From positions 4,004,765 to 4,068,764 of the forward strand of contig RPFO01000164.1 in NCBI GenBank assembly GCA_009746045.1: a stretch of 64,000 nt of DNA. The letters run 5' to 3'. The DNA comes from Mesostigma viride. Its lineage: Eukaryota > Streptophyta > Mesostigmatophyceae > Mesostigmatales > Mesostigmataceae. Positions 1 to 12,990 of the stretch are shown one piece after another (the stretch's first letter is position 1; the number at the start of each line of letters is the position of its first letter). A program made the translations under genes and the position numbers. Below the pieces are notes generated by a model that had not been told where the DNA came from, did not search any database, and saw only the letters and a list, made by a program, of their open reading frames with translations.

Positions 1-1279
1 ATGGGGGCACACACCTGTTGGCGGTTGGGCACACCTCACCTCAGTTGGCTGGCCATGGCTACCGTTCCAGTCGCTCCATGGCCATTCCCAAGTATACACC
101 GTTCGCATTGGAAGTTTGTTATTATGGGTCAATTTTTGCCGTATTTGCATTACGAATAACCCTGGATTGTTTGTTGGGGAGCCAGTTAGAGTCCCGGGTT
201 TTTATTATTTAATTAAAACCTTTTGTTTGTTTGTTTGTCCTGCAGCCGTTCAAGGCACGTGGGTACTTATTTAATTAAATTTCTTTTGTTTGTTTGGTAG
301 ATATGGTACACGCCGTCCCCAACTGAACCCGGCCCGGCGGCCCCCCTTTCGGCGGCCACAGGCTATAGTCAGTGGAGGTCTCAGGTCAGTGATACCCTAT
401 TTAATTGCTCAAGGCCCATAAGTATCGCACATGAGTAGTACATCTTACATGTACATCTGTAGACACGCTCAGGCCTCAGCCTCTACTGAGTACCGACCGA
501 CGTGCCCTGCCGAGGCAGTAGAGCGTGGATTGCTGGATGCAAAAGCGGTTCACTTGGTTCGCGCCTCACCCCGCGCTCGGCCTGCGTCTCGCGGTTTTTT
601 TTCGATTTTCACGATATTTCATGTTCCCCGCCTGTCCAAGGTATTTTCGAAGGTTTTATGTACTTTATATTATATAATATAAAGTGTTTGTTTGTTTTCT
701 CACAGGGCGACGACCCCGTGCCCACATGAGTTAATTAATTAATTTTGTTTGTTTGTTTGTTGAGTCCAGTCCTCAGCCCCCGGAGTTAATTAATTAATTT
801 TCTTTTGTTTTTTTTATGGTTTTCAGCCAGAACATTTTCCAGAAGCTAATTATTTATTTAAAACTTCCAATGCGGACGGTGTACCATGATCCTTGCAGCA
901 GACCATGATCCTTGTTCAAGTATCAGGTGGGTCTCCTCAGGAGTGCGGGCCAGGGGAGTGCGTGCGGGGCTCACTTGCTCGGGGCAAGCTGCCCATTGAG
1001 GCGCATACACCGAGTGAGGCGCATACAGCGCTGCTCTGAATGACCACCAACAAGGATTAGTGCACAAGAAGGGTACTGGTCTGGACGCCATTCCTAGGTT
1101 TGTGGGTTTTGTTGCATGATTGCTTTCACCTTATCGCCCTGTGAGTGGACTTGTTGGGGTCTCAAATACACTTTCGGTGGCATTGCTAGCATGCCCATGA
1201 CATATCCAAGTGCCTGTCCCCGTGCTGGGTTGCCGTCCCCGCACCGCCCCATGCCTTCTGCTCCCCCCCTGTCCGCCAG
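1..1279. other. Upstream of FKBP exons; no exon assigned
   Basis: This stretch is rich in short T-rich runs of the form (TTTG)n and in TTAATTAA blocks (about 205-300, 685-800). Several look like polypyrimidine tracts ending in CAG (for example near 244, 705 and 825). The N-terminal exons of the FKBP gene that follows must lie here or further left, but I could not find an exon whose translation joins the FKBP domain convincingly, so none is called. Confidence 0.4.
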
Positions 1280-4200
1280 GTCGTGATGAGCTATGTGGGC
1301 AAGCTGGCAAGCAACGGAAAGATCTTTGACCAGAACAAGAAGTTCCAATTCCGGCTGGGTGAGTCCCACAGATGACATTTTATTCTCAATGACTATCACA
1401 CGATTTGGCGATGAAGCGTGCGGAGCTGGCACCGTTGCTTGCTGGGGTTGTCAGCAGGACGCAGCGGAGACAGGTTTAACGGGTGTGGGAGTTGTGCCGC
1501 ATCGGGGGACTATGGATCCGTTGGTGGCCAACTTACAGGCACGTATACACCATTACAAAACACTTATTCTTCGGCTGCTTGCCCGTGTTTCCAAACACCC
1601 TTCTGTCCTTGCAGGCGTGGGCGAAGTCATCAAGGGGTGGGATCTGGGCATCGCTGGTACGTGGTGACATGATCTCTGATGGGGATATTTGATTATGATG
1701 TTTGATGAGGATGGGACGTCATGCGCTGCCTGGCTTGCTCCACATACGCTGAGAGGACATCAACAGGAGACAGTACCAACTCAGGCGAGAGCCACTTGCT
1801 GGTTTGATATGGACACATTGCCTCAGTTTGTTTGGATTTGTTCTGGCAGCCGCTCAGGATGGCTGCTGAATTGCTTCCCACATTGCATGTCCAGCGCCAG
1901 TTGCCTAGCTTATTAGGGTACATCCACAAGACGTCCGTAGGAGATCACTGAGACGACCAGCGTATATAGGGTTTTGTAAGTTGATGTTAAGGGGAGTACA
2001 AAGAGCAACCATACTTGCACCTGCGTTCTTCCAGTCTCACTCGGAGGCCTCTTTCTCGCTCTTCAACAGTATGGTTGAGACACCCATGTGTGTGTGCTCT
2101 GGCTACCGTTTGGGGGGGAGAAGGGGGGGGGACTTAATGTGTACGTTAAAATATTTGTTCCCATGAATGCGCCGCGTACGAAGCCATTAGTCTCGCGCCG
2201 TGACGGGTAAGCATAAGTCGGGGGTTTACCAGCATGGTCATGGTTAGGCAGCCTGCGTAAGCAGTGGACTGGACGGTTACAAGGATGAGTTATGCGCAGT
2301 TCTGTTATACTGTGAGATCCACGAACTGAATGGTTTGAAGAACCCACCTCCAAAACTTGAGCGGAGAGACGAACAGCGAATGATGAACCTATCAGTGGCT
2401 TGTTGCAGCATTGTGTTCTGTGAGCTTATCTTTGGGATCCTGGCATGCGTCCGTTTCCTCATCGGCCTACATCTGACGGAGTTCCCTGGGCAGAACCCCC
2501 GACGCAAGAATGCCGAAAACAATCGTCAAAAGCAAGTTAACTATGGGCGCTCTGACCCTATGTCTACTTTCTACCTTTTGTCATGGCCATGTGATGGTTG
2601 CAGGCATGCGCGTGGGTGAACGCCGGAAGCTAACAATCCCCCCTCAGCTTGGGTATGTGGGAAATGGGCTGCTGGTATGGTGCGATATTAAGGGGAGGGG
2701 GCATGCCTAAAGCGCACTTTTCTGGAAACCACACCTATGCATGTGGCAAAAATCCTTTGATGACTGGGGACCATAAATATGATTAAAAAAAAAGAAATTC
2801 CAACCAGTTTGGGGGGGTACTAGCCCCATTTACACACCGGTAACGCGCTAAAAACGGAAAAAGACGCTATTTTAGTCACATTCTCCCTAGGACAGTGGGC
2901 AAACACATTGGGACCAAACCACATATTTCCATTTAGTTCCCCCACTTTTTAGAAAGTCTGCCTATTTGGGACCAAGAAAGAAGCATGGATGCACAAGTTA
3001 TTAGTTTTCCCACAAAAAGGGTTCTTTTTTCACACACACACACACACCTTGCACACACACACACACACAAAAAAAAACATAAACACTTCCGAAAATGCCA
3101 TACCACATATTTTCAATTACTAAAGAGGGGGGGACATGCAGCACCAAAATTTGAGGTCATTCTGACAACCACAGCTCAAGTTATTGACGATCATAGGTTG
3201 TCACCAGTGACGAAGCTAAGGGAGGTTTTAGCTGGTATTTAACCACACTAACACCCCTTTATACATCTAAGCCACGTGAAAACTGGCCAAACCACGTACT
3301 ACCATTCTCTGCACTTATGGCACCTCCTATGTTCAAGGTTTGACGCCGTTCTGACAAGAACTGCCCAAGTTACAACCATTCCAAGACGGCCACCCATGTA
3401 GACGCTACAAGGAAATTTTAGTAACCATTTAGCCACACTAGCACCTCCTTCATCAAAGACATCTGCAAACTGACCAAAGCACACATAATTAACTCTTGCA
3501 CGCTGATGGCAACGCATGCTCAATGTGGGGGGTCATTGTGACAAGAACTGCTCAAGTTGATGGGTTTCCTATGTGACCACCTGACAAGGCGCTAAGGACC
3601 AGTCAGTAAGATAGTAAACACAAAGCCACTTCATATGCCATCCAACATGCACCAAAACGATGCTGAGTATGTTTACAAAGTGCAAAGGGGTGGCCACGCA
3701 CCTCATACGCCTTCACCGTCCCTGGAGCATGGCCAGCCTTGTAAATATGTGCATAGCCTTGACGATGGTAGCACTAACATGCCTAACCAGCATTTCCTAT
3801 GTTTCTCTGAGGTTAGGGTGTAAGGTTGATGGCAACCAAGCTAATCAACACAACAACACTCCTAAACTGCCCCACCCGGCATGGATGACATACTGGGACT
3901 ATGGAGGGCAAGGAACCAAGTAGGAACATGGTACATATAGCTTGCATGCAGTAGTGCATGTCAACCATGGTTGGCTCAGCACATTGTAGTCTTGTCACAT
4001 CATCATAACAAAGGAAAGCTCAAACAACCAATGGTTGCAGCTATAGGTGGCAGCTATCTACATGCAGTCACACAAATGCAATATCTCCAACATGATCGTC
4101 ACTATAACACTTCCATCCCTGCACGATAAAATGCAAAGAAACCATTGGCGGCCCTTCAGCGCATGAGCGCTGTGATGCCGCTGCGAAGGGAGGGTGCGTC

Positions 4201-5486
4201 ACTCTCACACAACAAGAAGCGTCCATACGCACAACAACCTTGCCAGAACACGTTTTATGAAATGTCTTAAACCTTCACGAGAAGCTATAGAATGCGACTG
4301 AAGCGGCCCTGACCACGACATCAACGAAAACAGTCTAAAGCTGCCAGGTATTCGACAACACAACGGCAAGCGACGGCGAGCTAGCTGGCGGAAGCTGCCC
4401 AAAAAGAACGCAAAGAACTTCGAACGATGAGCTTATAGAAGAATGCACTGATAGCAGATAACATTCGCGACAAATCTGTACCTTGCCCTCATAAATCCCT
4501 CGCCCAGGCGCGCAACAGAAGCTGTTCTTACATGGACAGGTCAGACACGCCCTGCGCAGGTCTGAACAATTACTTACCGATAATGGCGGAAAATGTGGCA
4601 AAAAGACCTGCTCGGTTTAGAATTCGATGCTACCGATATTAATGCCTGCTTCACGGTCAGAACAACCCCCAAAACCGCGATTTTACCGCTGCTATCACGA
4701 ATTCTATTTCATTCCGCGCGACCAAAAAAATGAAGATTTCCCCCCATGCCGATGGCATAAGAAAACAACAGCGATATTGTAAGCCACCTAATTTCCGCCA
4801 CATCCCAACATCAAAAACTCATCGTCTTTAAGATTCGAGTTAAAATTTTCATTTCGCTGGCCCTATTGTAATAGTTTCGCCAGAACGCAGTCGCCATGGC
4901 TACTTCTGCAAGGGGTGCGCGCACCGTGCACCCACTTTTCACGGTACGAGCGGTACCTTGGACAGTGCCGCGAATTTTTCGGCGCGAAATAATTCGCGCA
5001 TGTCCCGTCCCCTTAATGTGCCATCAATGTCTAGGCTGCAAGACGCAGTGCTGGAGGCCATGCAAAGCAGGCCTCAATGATGTGTCCATGTGTTGCGCAG
5101 CCATGCTTTTGCGCCTTAATGCGGGGGTTAGAAACTCGCTATCACAATTACTCATTATTGAAGCCATGCTTTACATTGTGTATGCAAAACCGAAAATCGT
5201 CAGCTAATGTCGGGGTTCTCACCATCCATATTTTGCTTGTCAAGTGAGCAGGGTGCGCTGCGGTTTGTTGCTAATCTTGGGAGCCAGAGTGCTGATGGAT
5301 TCAAAAATATCCCAAACCAGCTTTCTTGTGGCAGTCTTGCATGCAACTTATCGTGTGTGGCGGCGCCCGTTCTCTGCTCTTTCCCCCTGCTCTCGGTTGT
5401 GCAGCTATGGACAGGCTGGGAGCCCCCCTGTCATTCCAAGGAACGCTACCCTGGTCTTTGATGTGGAGTTGAAGGAAGTGAAATAG
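1280..5486 (+). CDS. FKBP-type peptidyl-prolyl cis-trans isomerase (C-terminal FKBP domain, 4 exons seen)
   Basis: Catalyses cis-trans isomerisation of Xaa-Pro bonds. Four exons join in one frame: 1280-1358, 1615-1656, 2604-2652 and 5405-5486 (stop TAG 5484-5486), each with GT donors and AG acceptors. The product reads VVMSYVGKL, then NGKIFDQN, then RLGVGEVIKGWDLGIAGM, RVGERRKLTIPPQLGYGQ and ends ATLVFDVELKEVK. Pocket residues expected for FKBPs are kept: Tyr in SYVG, Asp in IFD, Phe in QFRLG, the VIKGW core, Tyr in GYG and Phe in LVFDVE. The wording is closest to plant and fungal nucleolar FKBPs (FKBP43/53, Fpr3/4 type), which carry an acidic N-terminal region; that part would be upstream and is not visible, so the gene is 5'-incomplete here. 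The last intron (2653-5404) is 2.75 kb and holds a (CA)n tract. A TGTAA motif, the usual poly(A) signal in chlorophyte algae, occurs near 5659. Confidence 0.88.
3031..3069. repeat. (CA)n microsatellite in FKBP intron
   Basis: Two CACA runs separated by CTTG, followed by a short A-run. It lies in the last intron of the FKBP gene and has no coding role. Confidence 0.8.
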
Positions 5487-5745
5487 ATGTTTTAGCTCAC
5501 AGAATGCTGCCAGTCGCCTGCCGAGGAAAACGGCATGCCGAGTCTGCCGTATGAGCTAGGTCGTTTTTATAGGTAGATTGCTATTTATATAGGAAAGCAT
5601 ATTTGGAAAAGCTGACCTTGTATGCAAGATAATGATCCGCACTGTTTCTAAACTGCATATGTAACTGCAGAACCTCAAATACATGCATGCATGACTTTCA
5701 ATATTATACAGGTATTTCCTGTATAATACTACCTTGCCTTCGCTT
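5487..5745. other. FKBP 3' flank
   Basis: About 260 bp of mixed composition between the FKBP stop and the next LINE copy. It probably holds the 3' UTR; TGTAA occurs at about 5659. No other feature is seen. Confidence 0.4.
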
Positions 5746-7983
5746 CACGAGCCATGAGCCACGAGCCACGAGGTAGCCATGGCTGACGGCGGAGCTCATA
5801 ACTTTCGTGAACGTTTGGGCACCAAATTCGGCGGTGAATATCACAATCGCTTCGTCTTTCTAAGACGCACACACTGATATAATTTTCTGAAGCTATTACG
5901 CATTATATGACGAACAAACGCTCCTCTATACGCAATGCAGCCTGGCGGCTGCGCTAGCCCTGAAAATACGTCTGCAGCTCCGGCTGCAGCTCCGCCCTCA
6001 GGCCCGGAAGGCAGCGGTGACACTAGTCGCGCACTGGTGGTTGCCCAGCCCCCCTCCGGGCTTGCATGCCTCGCCATCTGCATCGCCTGAGCCCATGCGC
6101 AGTCGCCCTGCCGAACCGCATTGGGACGAGATCGCCTTTGACATCAACGCACATGGGTACTGGAATCGCAGCCCAGGAGCCTTCATGGAAGACGTGTTAA
6201 TTTACGGCACCCACGCCTCGCTTATTGCCTAGCTGTGCTCGCACCTCATCTCCCACAACCGCGGCCGCTGGCCAAGTGGCCAGCCTGTCAACAGCGCCGA
6301 AGATCTCCCGAAAATTCTCCGCACGAATCGCCCCCGGCTCCAGCGCTTCACCCTCTGCTCCCTCCTCGGGCGCTCCGAAGCCGAGATCTGGGCTCCCCCA
6401 CCGTCGCGACCGACACCATCGTCCGCAACCTCCTTGAGGACGCTTGCAAGCTGCACGTGACCCCCCTAGCTGCAGATGTGGAGGCAATGGGCGGCACGCT
6501 GCCTGCTGAGCTCCCTCACCTTTCCGCACCACCGTCACCTCCACCTCCACGTACCCTCCTCGCCTCCACCTCCACTGCATGCCACCTCGACCTCCACCGC
6601 CGCCCTCAAAGCCCAGCTCCGCGACATCGACCAGCGCCTCAATTAGCTAGGATCCACCGCCATCGCCATCGAGTGCCTGCAAAACACCCGCAGGCATCAC
6701 CGCGGCCAGGCGGTGAAGGACATCAATTGCCGCCAAGCCAGCCCCCACTGGCCCAGGCGGCGACGCCGCTTCCACCCAGACCTGGGAGGACCTGCTCAAG
6801 CACCACACCACCTCCACCACCTTCACCATCGTGCATGGCACAGCTCAAGCAACAAGCCCTCTGTCGCCTACCGTGCAGAAGCCTCCCCCCTTGCCGGCCC
6901 CATGCGCGGTCTAAATGCATATCCACTGCAATAACCATGCGGGCAAAGACCAATTATAAATTCAGGGAACCAAATAACATGGCTCTATGCCTCCCTAGCA
7001 TAGTCAAACAAGGTCAGCCAAGCTCAGTAGGCCTCCCTTTTCAATACGGAAGAAGATGTGTGGGCTCTGCCCCATGGCAGCCACCCGTTGCAAGAGCAGT
7101 TCCTACCGACCTTTATGACATAACGCTTAACAAGGTTCCGCAAATCTAGCCAGCACTTTTTAACGTTAGATCAGGTGCTTGCCTGACACAAACCAAATCT
7201 CATGAACAAATCTTTCCAAGCACAAGCTAAACAGCTTGTAGATATTTTGCAACACTAAAAAGTGCTGCCGCCATCAAACATTAACCAGGCTAAATTGCCG
7301 GCCATCTCAGGCACCGCTGCTCAAAGCGTGCTGACCGTTCGCGACGTTTCACGTGTAGCCCTGGTCGTTCTCCACAAAGTCGGGTGCCCCTCGCTGTAGT
7401 CCTGGCAGAGCACGTGATCACTGGCCCGGCAGCCAGCCCAACATGCCCGGCCTGCCTTAGTGGCGCGCGCCAGCGCCTGGACTGCCCCGGTGACGACCGG
7501 TAGCCCAAATCCCCCCCTTAGCCCACTGCCGCACATGCGAACGCACTCGCACTTGACAAATTCAGAAGATCCGCCGACGATTCAGCGGACGCGTGATTCC
7601 GCGGCGCGGCGCCAAGACAAAGCGGTAAAGTAAACCGCAAAGGTTCCACGGACGTAAAAGTCACGTCACAATAGTTTACCCGCGCGTAAATAAGAACGTA
7701 ATGGACCGGCACGCGACACCTCGACCTCCGCGAGGAGGCCGGCCGCATGCACCCAGGGCAGCAACAATGTCATCGTCAAGCACTTCGACCAGCCGGCAGA
7801 TGAGACCTCGACGACTCTTCTCACGGCATTCAAGCGCGACATTCTTGCCCCCATGCAACTCGGCTGGTGAGCTGCGGATGTCGGCTGCATGCCCGCCTTC
7901 CCCGCGCGCGGGGTAAGGCTGGCCCGGCCCCCGTGCTCCTCACCTTTAAGTACATGGCGGATAAGCTGTCGTTCCTTATAATA
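5746..7983 (+). mobile_element. Broken L1-like LINE copy A (5' end and ORF1)
   Basis: The 5' end has about 2.5 units of a GAGCCAC heptamer, then a leader with TTCGTCTTTCTAAGACGCAC that recurs almost unchanged near 38755, 44880 (reverse) and 55768, which defines an interspersed family. The ORF1 that follows in the other copies is shattered here: the ATG near 5908 meets a stop after about 16 codons. Later pieces of ORF1 can be followed in several frames (for example TYWNRSPG-like text near 6155, and PLAADVEAMGG near 6462). The C-terminal part resumes at about 7716 and ends with LLTFKYMADKL-type text near 7940-7980. It is interrupted by about 0.86 kb of unrelated DNA (separate entry). No reverse transcriptase follows. 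This is a dead, 3'-truncated copy. Confidence 0.75.
6856..7716. mobile_element. Insertion splitting LINE copy A
   Basis: Aligning copy A with copy B (38.7-40.2 kb) shows that ORF1 is colinear up to about 6855 (CTCAAGCAACAAGCCCTC) and again from about 7716 (CACCTCGACCTCCGCGAGG). The roughly 860 bp between have no counterpart in the other copies. I see no terminal inverted repeat, tail or coding motif, so the nature of the insert is unknown; it could also be unrelated DNA left by a rearrangement. Confidence 0.45.
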
Positions 7984-9733
7984 TAGAAAATCCGAACTAC
8001 TCGCTACTAGCGGCTATCCTCAGCAGGGGCAATACCCTCCACCTACGGACTTCCTCTCAGACAACTACGTACTCTCTAGTCGTCGATCATACTTGCGACG
8101 CCGTTGGACTGCCTTGCGTCCAGGAATAGTACGTTGTCTCACATGTATGACGTGTATTCTAGCTGCGCCGCTTAGGCATGCGTTCAAGTCGATAAATATG
8201 ATGCGGGAGCTGGATGCGAATGGCTAGGCATGTGAGCTAGTGTGCATGCACATGCAAGTTTGCCAATGCCGACAAGATCGGGTGCAGTGGCTACTACCTA
8301 CTATACACACATATGCATGTGCGGCTTACATTCACAGATATTTATTCACGCCTTTTCTCTCATACATGCAACAGTTTTCCTGCACGTGGCCAGCATTAAG
8401 TGAGACAAATATTTACCATTGTTTGTCTCAAACGTCAAGTGTCTGCTGGCCACAGACACACCGACACACGCACACACGCGCACACACACACATGTACACA
8501 TGCACACAAGCCGGCACACGCCAGCCCGCCTGCCCGCCCGCCCGCCCGCCTGCCCACCCGCACACAAGCGAGGAAGCAAGCAAGCAAGCACACACAGAGA
8601 CATACACACACACACACACACACCAGGACTGCTCACGTAGTACATCTAGCAGTGTCCAAAATTTTACTGGCGTGCCACTCTCTAGTGAAAAGTAATTTTT
8701 CGCAGTTGGGCTGTAGCTTGCGATGCCTTCAGATCAGGACCCATACAGCCGTGGAATCATGCCAGAGGTCCTACTTCGAATTCGTGTTGGAGCTTCTTGA
8801 ACTTTCACAATTTGCGTTCCGGTGCTCGGCAGCATTTAGTTTACTATTTGTTGCTTGCAGCAACAACACACACACACGCACGCACGCACACACACACACA
8901 GACACACACACACACACAATCTTCCACTGTAGCAGCCACCAGGGCCCCCACACCCGTCATCATGTCCGAGCGTACAGTCGTCTTGGATAGTCCGGATGAC
9001 GCGGAGTTGCTATCGATCTGCAACTCCAGACCTGGGCGAGTGAGTCGCGCCACTTGGCTTCGCGGGTGAAGTATCCGCGTAGAAAAGTACATCATCGGGT
9101 ACTCCGTTGCATGCCTTCAGGGCATGTTCACACACTTACTTGGCCACCAGGGTGGCTCAAGTTGGGTGTAACAAGCAGCTACCGAAGATCACTATCGTGT
9201 CCTTTAAGTCCAGGACTGCATTGTTTAAGAGAGTGCCCGTTATATTTCAACAAAGCAAGCTGAACAGATAGCAAGGCAGGTCTCGAGGCCATGATAGATA
9301 AGAAGCAACATAGTTTGCACGATGGTCCAAAACAAAAATCCATTGAATAGCATATATAAATGCCACAAGCAGAAGCCTATGGGTGGATAGAGCGGCGAAA
9401 CGCCTGGCTTCCTGTGAACTTTCAGGAAATTTTCTGGTGCAGGGGCTATTTCCAGGACAGATGTCCCTTTGAACCCAGCAAATACTGGGGCCGCGCCTCT
9501 GTCTCGGTTACAACGGGCAATAACGAGGGACAATAATCCCCACAAGACACCCTTCCCCCAAGGTGAACAGGTCAGAACCGTCGAGCAATAAGGCGCTGCT
9601 CTTATCGGTTTTGGTGGCAACTGCCAGCTTGCCAAGCGAAGCCAGCAAGCATATCCACAGGCTCGCAATGCTGCGCCATCTCTCCACACAAACCACTGCA
9701 CGATTGGAAATAATTGAGCGCTGCCATCAAAAA
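7984..9733. repeat. Gene-free stretch with (CA)n microsatellites
   Basis: Contains two CA-rich blocks: about 8450-8622, where CACA runs alternate with (GCCC)n and (GAAGCAAGCAAG)-like pieces, and about 8867-8919. No exon was recognised. The part nearest 9733 is probably the 3' UTR of the minus-strand complex I gene; TTACA at 9508-9512 reads TGTAA on the minus strand. Confidence 0.5.
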
Positions 9734-10219
9734 CTACCTCCGTAGTCTAGCAGCCTCCGCGGAATTCGGCAGCAGGCCGGTAAGACGCCCGTACGACTTT
9801 TGATAAGCAAGCATGAAACCCGCGGTCAAGCCAATGACCCCCATAGTGTACATGGCTGGCATGCGGAGCGAGGCGCAGTTCCCTGTTACATAAAGGCGAC
9901 AAGGCAGACGCATTGCCATAAAAGCCAATAGAGGCAAACGGTTCGGCGCGTTTAGTAAAGAGCGTGGAGTGCCAACCAGACGCTGCCAGCTATAATGGCC
10001 CACCGACTTTCCCCCTAGAATCGCCAACGCCTAAGCAACACGACACTCGAGAAGATGCGCGTGCCACTCACCGGCAGAAACGTATCCAGCCGGAAGAGAG
10101 GCAGCGGTAATTCCGGCCATCCAGCTCAAGTCAGAAAAACTGAAATTGCTGACCGTCTTTGAAAAGCCAGGTTCCGGGTCAACTACTGGATACTGCGGCT
10201 CATCAAGCAGGACTCCCAT
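9734..10219 (-). CDS. Mitochondrial complex I accessory subunit, 21 kDa-type
   Basis: Two exons on the minus strand, 10219-10072 and 9882-9734, with a 189-bp GT-AG intron, give a 98-residue protein. The first exon reads EPQYPVVDPEPGFSKTV and the second reads LRMPAMYTMGVIGLTAGFMLAYQ then KSYGRLTGLLPN. This matches the family of the plant complex I protein At4g16450 and the fungal 21 kDa subunit (N-terminal motif YPVVDxxPxFxKVV, then a GLIGxxxGFxxAYQxSxGRLxG membrane segment). Family knowledge places it in the inner membrane arm of NADH:ubiquinone oxidoreductase; it is nuclear-encoded and has no cleaved presequence in plants, which fits the direct start here. Length is typical. The ATG at 10219 is chosen because it sits eight codons before the conserved block. 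It is divergent from the ankyrin gene that begins 0.77 kb away. Confidence 0.88.
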
Positions 10220-10992
10220 CTGCTCGTTGCAATTGGTAATAGATTCAAGGGGTACTATAAAGCCGACGTTGCCTTTGCAAGGTCCTCTGCTCCCACTTAC
10301 AGAGGACGACCTTCACGGCTATGGCGGACCTGGACTTCGCTGTTGCAACTTGCATGCCGTATGAGACAATCATCGGGCGGTCACTGTACATATAGTCACT
10401 GCTCAGAAGACAATATACCTACACTGTCTGGGCGGTCACTGTACATGTAGTCACTGCTCACTGCTCAGAAGTCGTCAACACTGTACCTACATTCAGTAAT
10501 CAGTACCGCTGCCCCTCGTGGCCTCGTCAAGTGGACGCAGGTGACAGTAGTTAGTTCTTTAGTCGACAGTAAAGCCGATGCCATGGGAGTTGACCAAGCC
10601 ATCAAAGGCCAGTAGGCCAAACATGCCGGGCGGCGAGCATTCCTGTCAAGTGTAATGTGATGTGCTGTGTGAATATCATTACTTAGCCGCAATAATTCCC
10701 TAATTAGGGTGGAATCCTGTCTTTTTCTAGTAAATCTAGGGGCTGCACGTTGCCGCATGTCACGAGTCGCCTAGGAGAGTCCAAGGTCTAATTATTTTCC
10801 GCGACATACTGGGCGCAAATTTGCCTCAACCAACGCGTGAGGTCTGTCTGACATTTGCCAGAAAGGTAGCAATAGTTGGAACGTCATTCCTGGGTTCTTG
10901 GTTACCCAACGTGTTAGCCAAAGTGGCTAGCCTTCCAGTTACACGCATGCACCCAGAGTCATTTGCGGAGAGATACTAGCTAATTGCAAGTG
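10220..10992. promoter_or_regulatory. Divergent promoter region, complex I / ankyrin
   Basis: 773 bp between two divergent start codons. It holds a tandem duplication at about 10375-10470 built on GGCGGTCACTGTACAT and AGTCACTGCTCAGAAG. No TATA box is clear. The promoter role is inferred only from gene arrangement. Confidence 0.35.
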
Positions 10993-11523
10993 ATGGGAAT
11001 GCCAGTGGAACAGACTGGGTCAGTAGAGCTTTCGCAGGAATTACTTCTCGACGGCGCGCGCTACGGGGATTTAGAAGATGTTGAAATCGCCTTGTCCTCT
11101 TCGACGGCTTGCTCTATCGACGCCGTCGACGCTAGCGGAAGAACGGCGTTGCATATGGCTTGTGCCAATGGGCACGAAGAAATTGTGGAATTCCTCTTAT
11201 CTAAAGGAGCTCGGGTAGATGTTGCGAACCAGGACGGAAACACGCCGTTGCACTGGGCTGCGCTCAACGGCCATCTGAATGTGGTCAATCGGCTGCTGCA
11301 GGCAGGTGCCAGCCCCACCGCGCTGAACCGGGCTGAGAAAACTCCGATGGATGAGGCCATGAGTAGAGGGTTCGAGCCGGTCATGACGGCCATGAACACG
11401 TGGCTGATGTCCCACGATGCCGCCAGTTTGTCAACGGCGGAAGGGCCGTGGGAAGGAGAAGAGGGTGGGGATCAACCATCTACCTCGGAACAGGGAGAGG
11501 AGGAGATGGCAGAGCAGAGTTGA
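10993..11523 (+). CDS. Ankyrin-repeat protein, Yar1-like
   Basis: An uninterrupted frame of 176 codons with no intron. Residues about 12-30 form a first helix pair (LLLDGARYGDLEDVEIAL), followed by two well-formed ankyrin repeats (SGRTALHMACANGHEEIVEF and DGNTPLHWAALNGHLNVVNR) and a degenerate cap (KTPMDEAMSRG). The tail is acidic and Ser/Gln-rich. The order and length resemble yeast Yar1 and its plant relatives, which in yeast chaperone ribosomal protein Rps3 and assist 40S assembly; the role here is inferred from that likeness only, and a generic small ankyrin adaptor is the alternative. The ATG at 10993 is used; an in-frame ATG two codons later is also possible. No targeting signal is seen. 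Confidence 0.85.
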   Translation: MGMPVEQTGSVELSQELLLDGARYGDLEDVEIALSSSTACSIDAVDASGRTALHMACANGHEEIVEFLLSKGARVDVANQDGNTPLHWAALNGHLNVVNRLLQAGASPTALNRAEKTPMDEAMSRGFEPVMTAMNTWLMSHDAASLSTAEGPWEGEEGGDQPSTSEQGEEEMAEQS

Positions 11524-12990
11524 AGAAGATATGCCCCGTTTGGCTGCAAAGCTGCTTGTATGAACCCATGCGCGCCGTAATGTACCCCAAATGGAACGCT
11601 GACAGCTCATCGATCGTGCCCGTGCCAGGTGGCTTGGTTGTCATGATACACAACCCTGCGCAGCTCGCTGCCTTGCACTGCTCGGCCATCCCCAGGCTGC
11701 CCCCCATCATTTCGGCACCAGCCGCCGACTTGCAAATCATGCCAAAGTCACGGGGTTGCCATGCCGGAGACAAAGGTGGTTATACACGTATGTGTATGCA
11801 TGTGATGTGAGAAAACTATGAGGACAGCATAGGCGTACCGGGCACGGACCGCTCTGCCTAGGGGAGCCCAGTGAATCCTCCTGGAAATACGAGCAAGTGT
11901 TGGACCAGGTGCTTGCCACACAACTGTGATATCTTTTAAAGGCTCGCAGGCTGCCCCGTCGCCTTTGTGCTTGCTGTCCCTGTGTCTCATGCCGTGCAAA
12001 CAATCATAAGATCGGTTTTCTGGTGGAAGAGACCTGGGGACTTGTTCCTGCTGTAGAGTTTGGACCCCATTCCCATGCGTGGTTGTTCTCCACGCCAAGG
12101 GTACATGCATGGGCTGACAAACCCAAGGGACCTGTGCAGACTGGGAAAGAAGCGCGGCTGGCGATGGCTGGTCTCCTGATGATGACCACATTACCAACCT
12201 GGTGATGACAAGCGCTAGCCTAAGGCTCTAGCCTTCTTCAAGGCTATCTAGGGAGGAAAGGCTTCCATAGTAAAGATCTTTTAGCTTTCAGGACAGCCGG
12301 CTGGTTGTCTCATGAATGATGAAGGGTTGCTTTACGAAAGAAAGATCACGACGGCGTGGATGGTGCTTTTGTTTCATATGTGTAGTTTTGGGTCCATCCC
12401 ACAGGATTTCACATATGCAGCCATGCAGCAAGAATGGGCCATTGGGGCCCCTATAACCGGTCATGGGTTTTCTTGCACAGAAAAGCATATCAAAGGCAGG
12501 CAAGCTGAACATTTACTAGTATTTAGTTGTCTCACTTAATTTATTGCTGGGGAAATGCTACTCATTTTTCAGCCAGGGAAAGGAACGAACATTGAAAATG
12601 CATAATCTGTTTTGTGGTGGAATTCTATAACTGCAATTTCGTGCATGCTGCATACTCAATTGGGTGATTTGGCAGCGCTAAAGCGGCCACTCGATCTACC
12701 TCGTCACCTAAATTAAGCAGTGGACTACTTGCAGGGCTGGCCGCGGCTAGCTTGCAAGGGCACATGTGCATGTTGGATATAAAACTTGCATGATATGAAG
12801 GGCGCTATGCAATATTATACTACGTCGAGGCCTGCAAGCAACAAATAGTAAACTAGAATGCTGCCGAGCGCCAGGACGCGAAACACACGAAAAATTCAAC
12901 ATTATATGTGCCTGTATCAAGGAGACAACCCATATGTGCATTGTCTCCTTGTATATGTGCATGCGTGGCGTCCCGTCTTGTACGTAGGTG
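11524..12990. other. No gene recognised
   Basis: Intergenic DNA of moderate GC. Short frames are present on both strands, but none shows a known domain, splice-consistent series or biased composition. The first few hundred bases are presumably the ankyrin gene 3' UTR. Confidence 0.5.

Noticed and set aside
6235..7149. Plus-strand frame of 304 codons, Pro/His-rich
   Set aside because: It is an off-frame reading of the LINE ORF1 of copy A and continues into the unrelated insertion; composition is typical of shifted GC-rich coding DNA.
8240..8990. His/Thr-rich frames of 150-196 codons
   Set aside because: Translations of (CA)n microsatellites.
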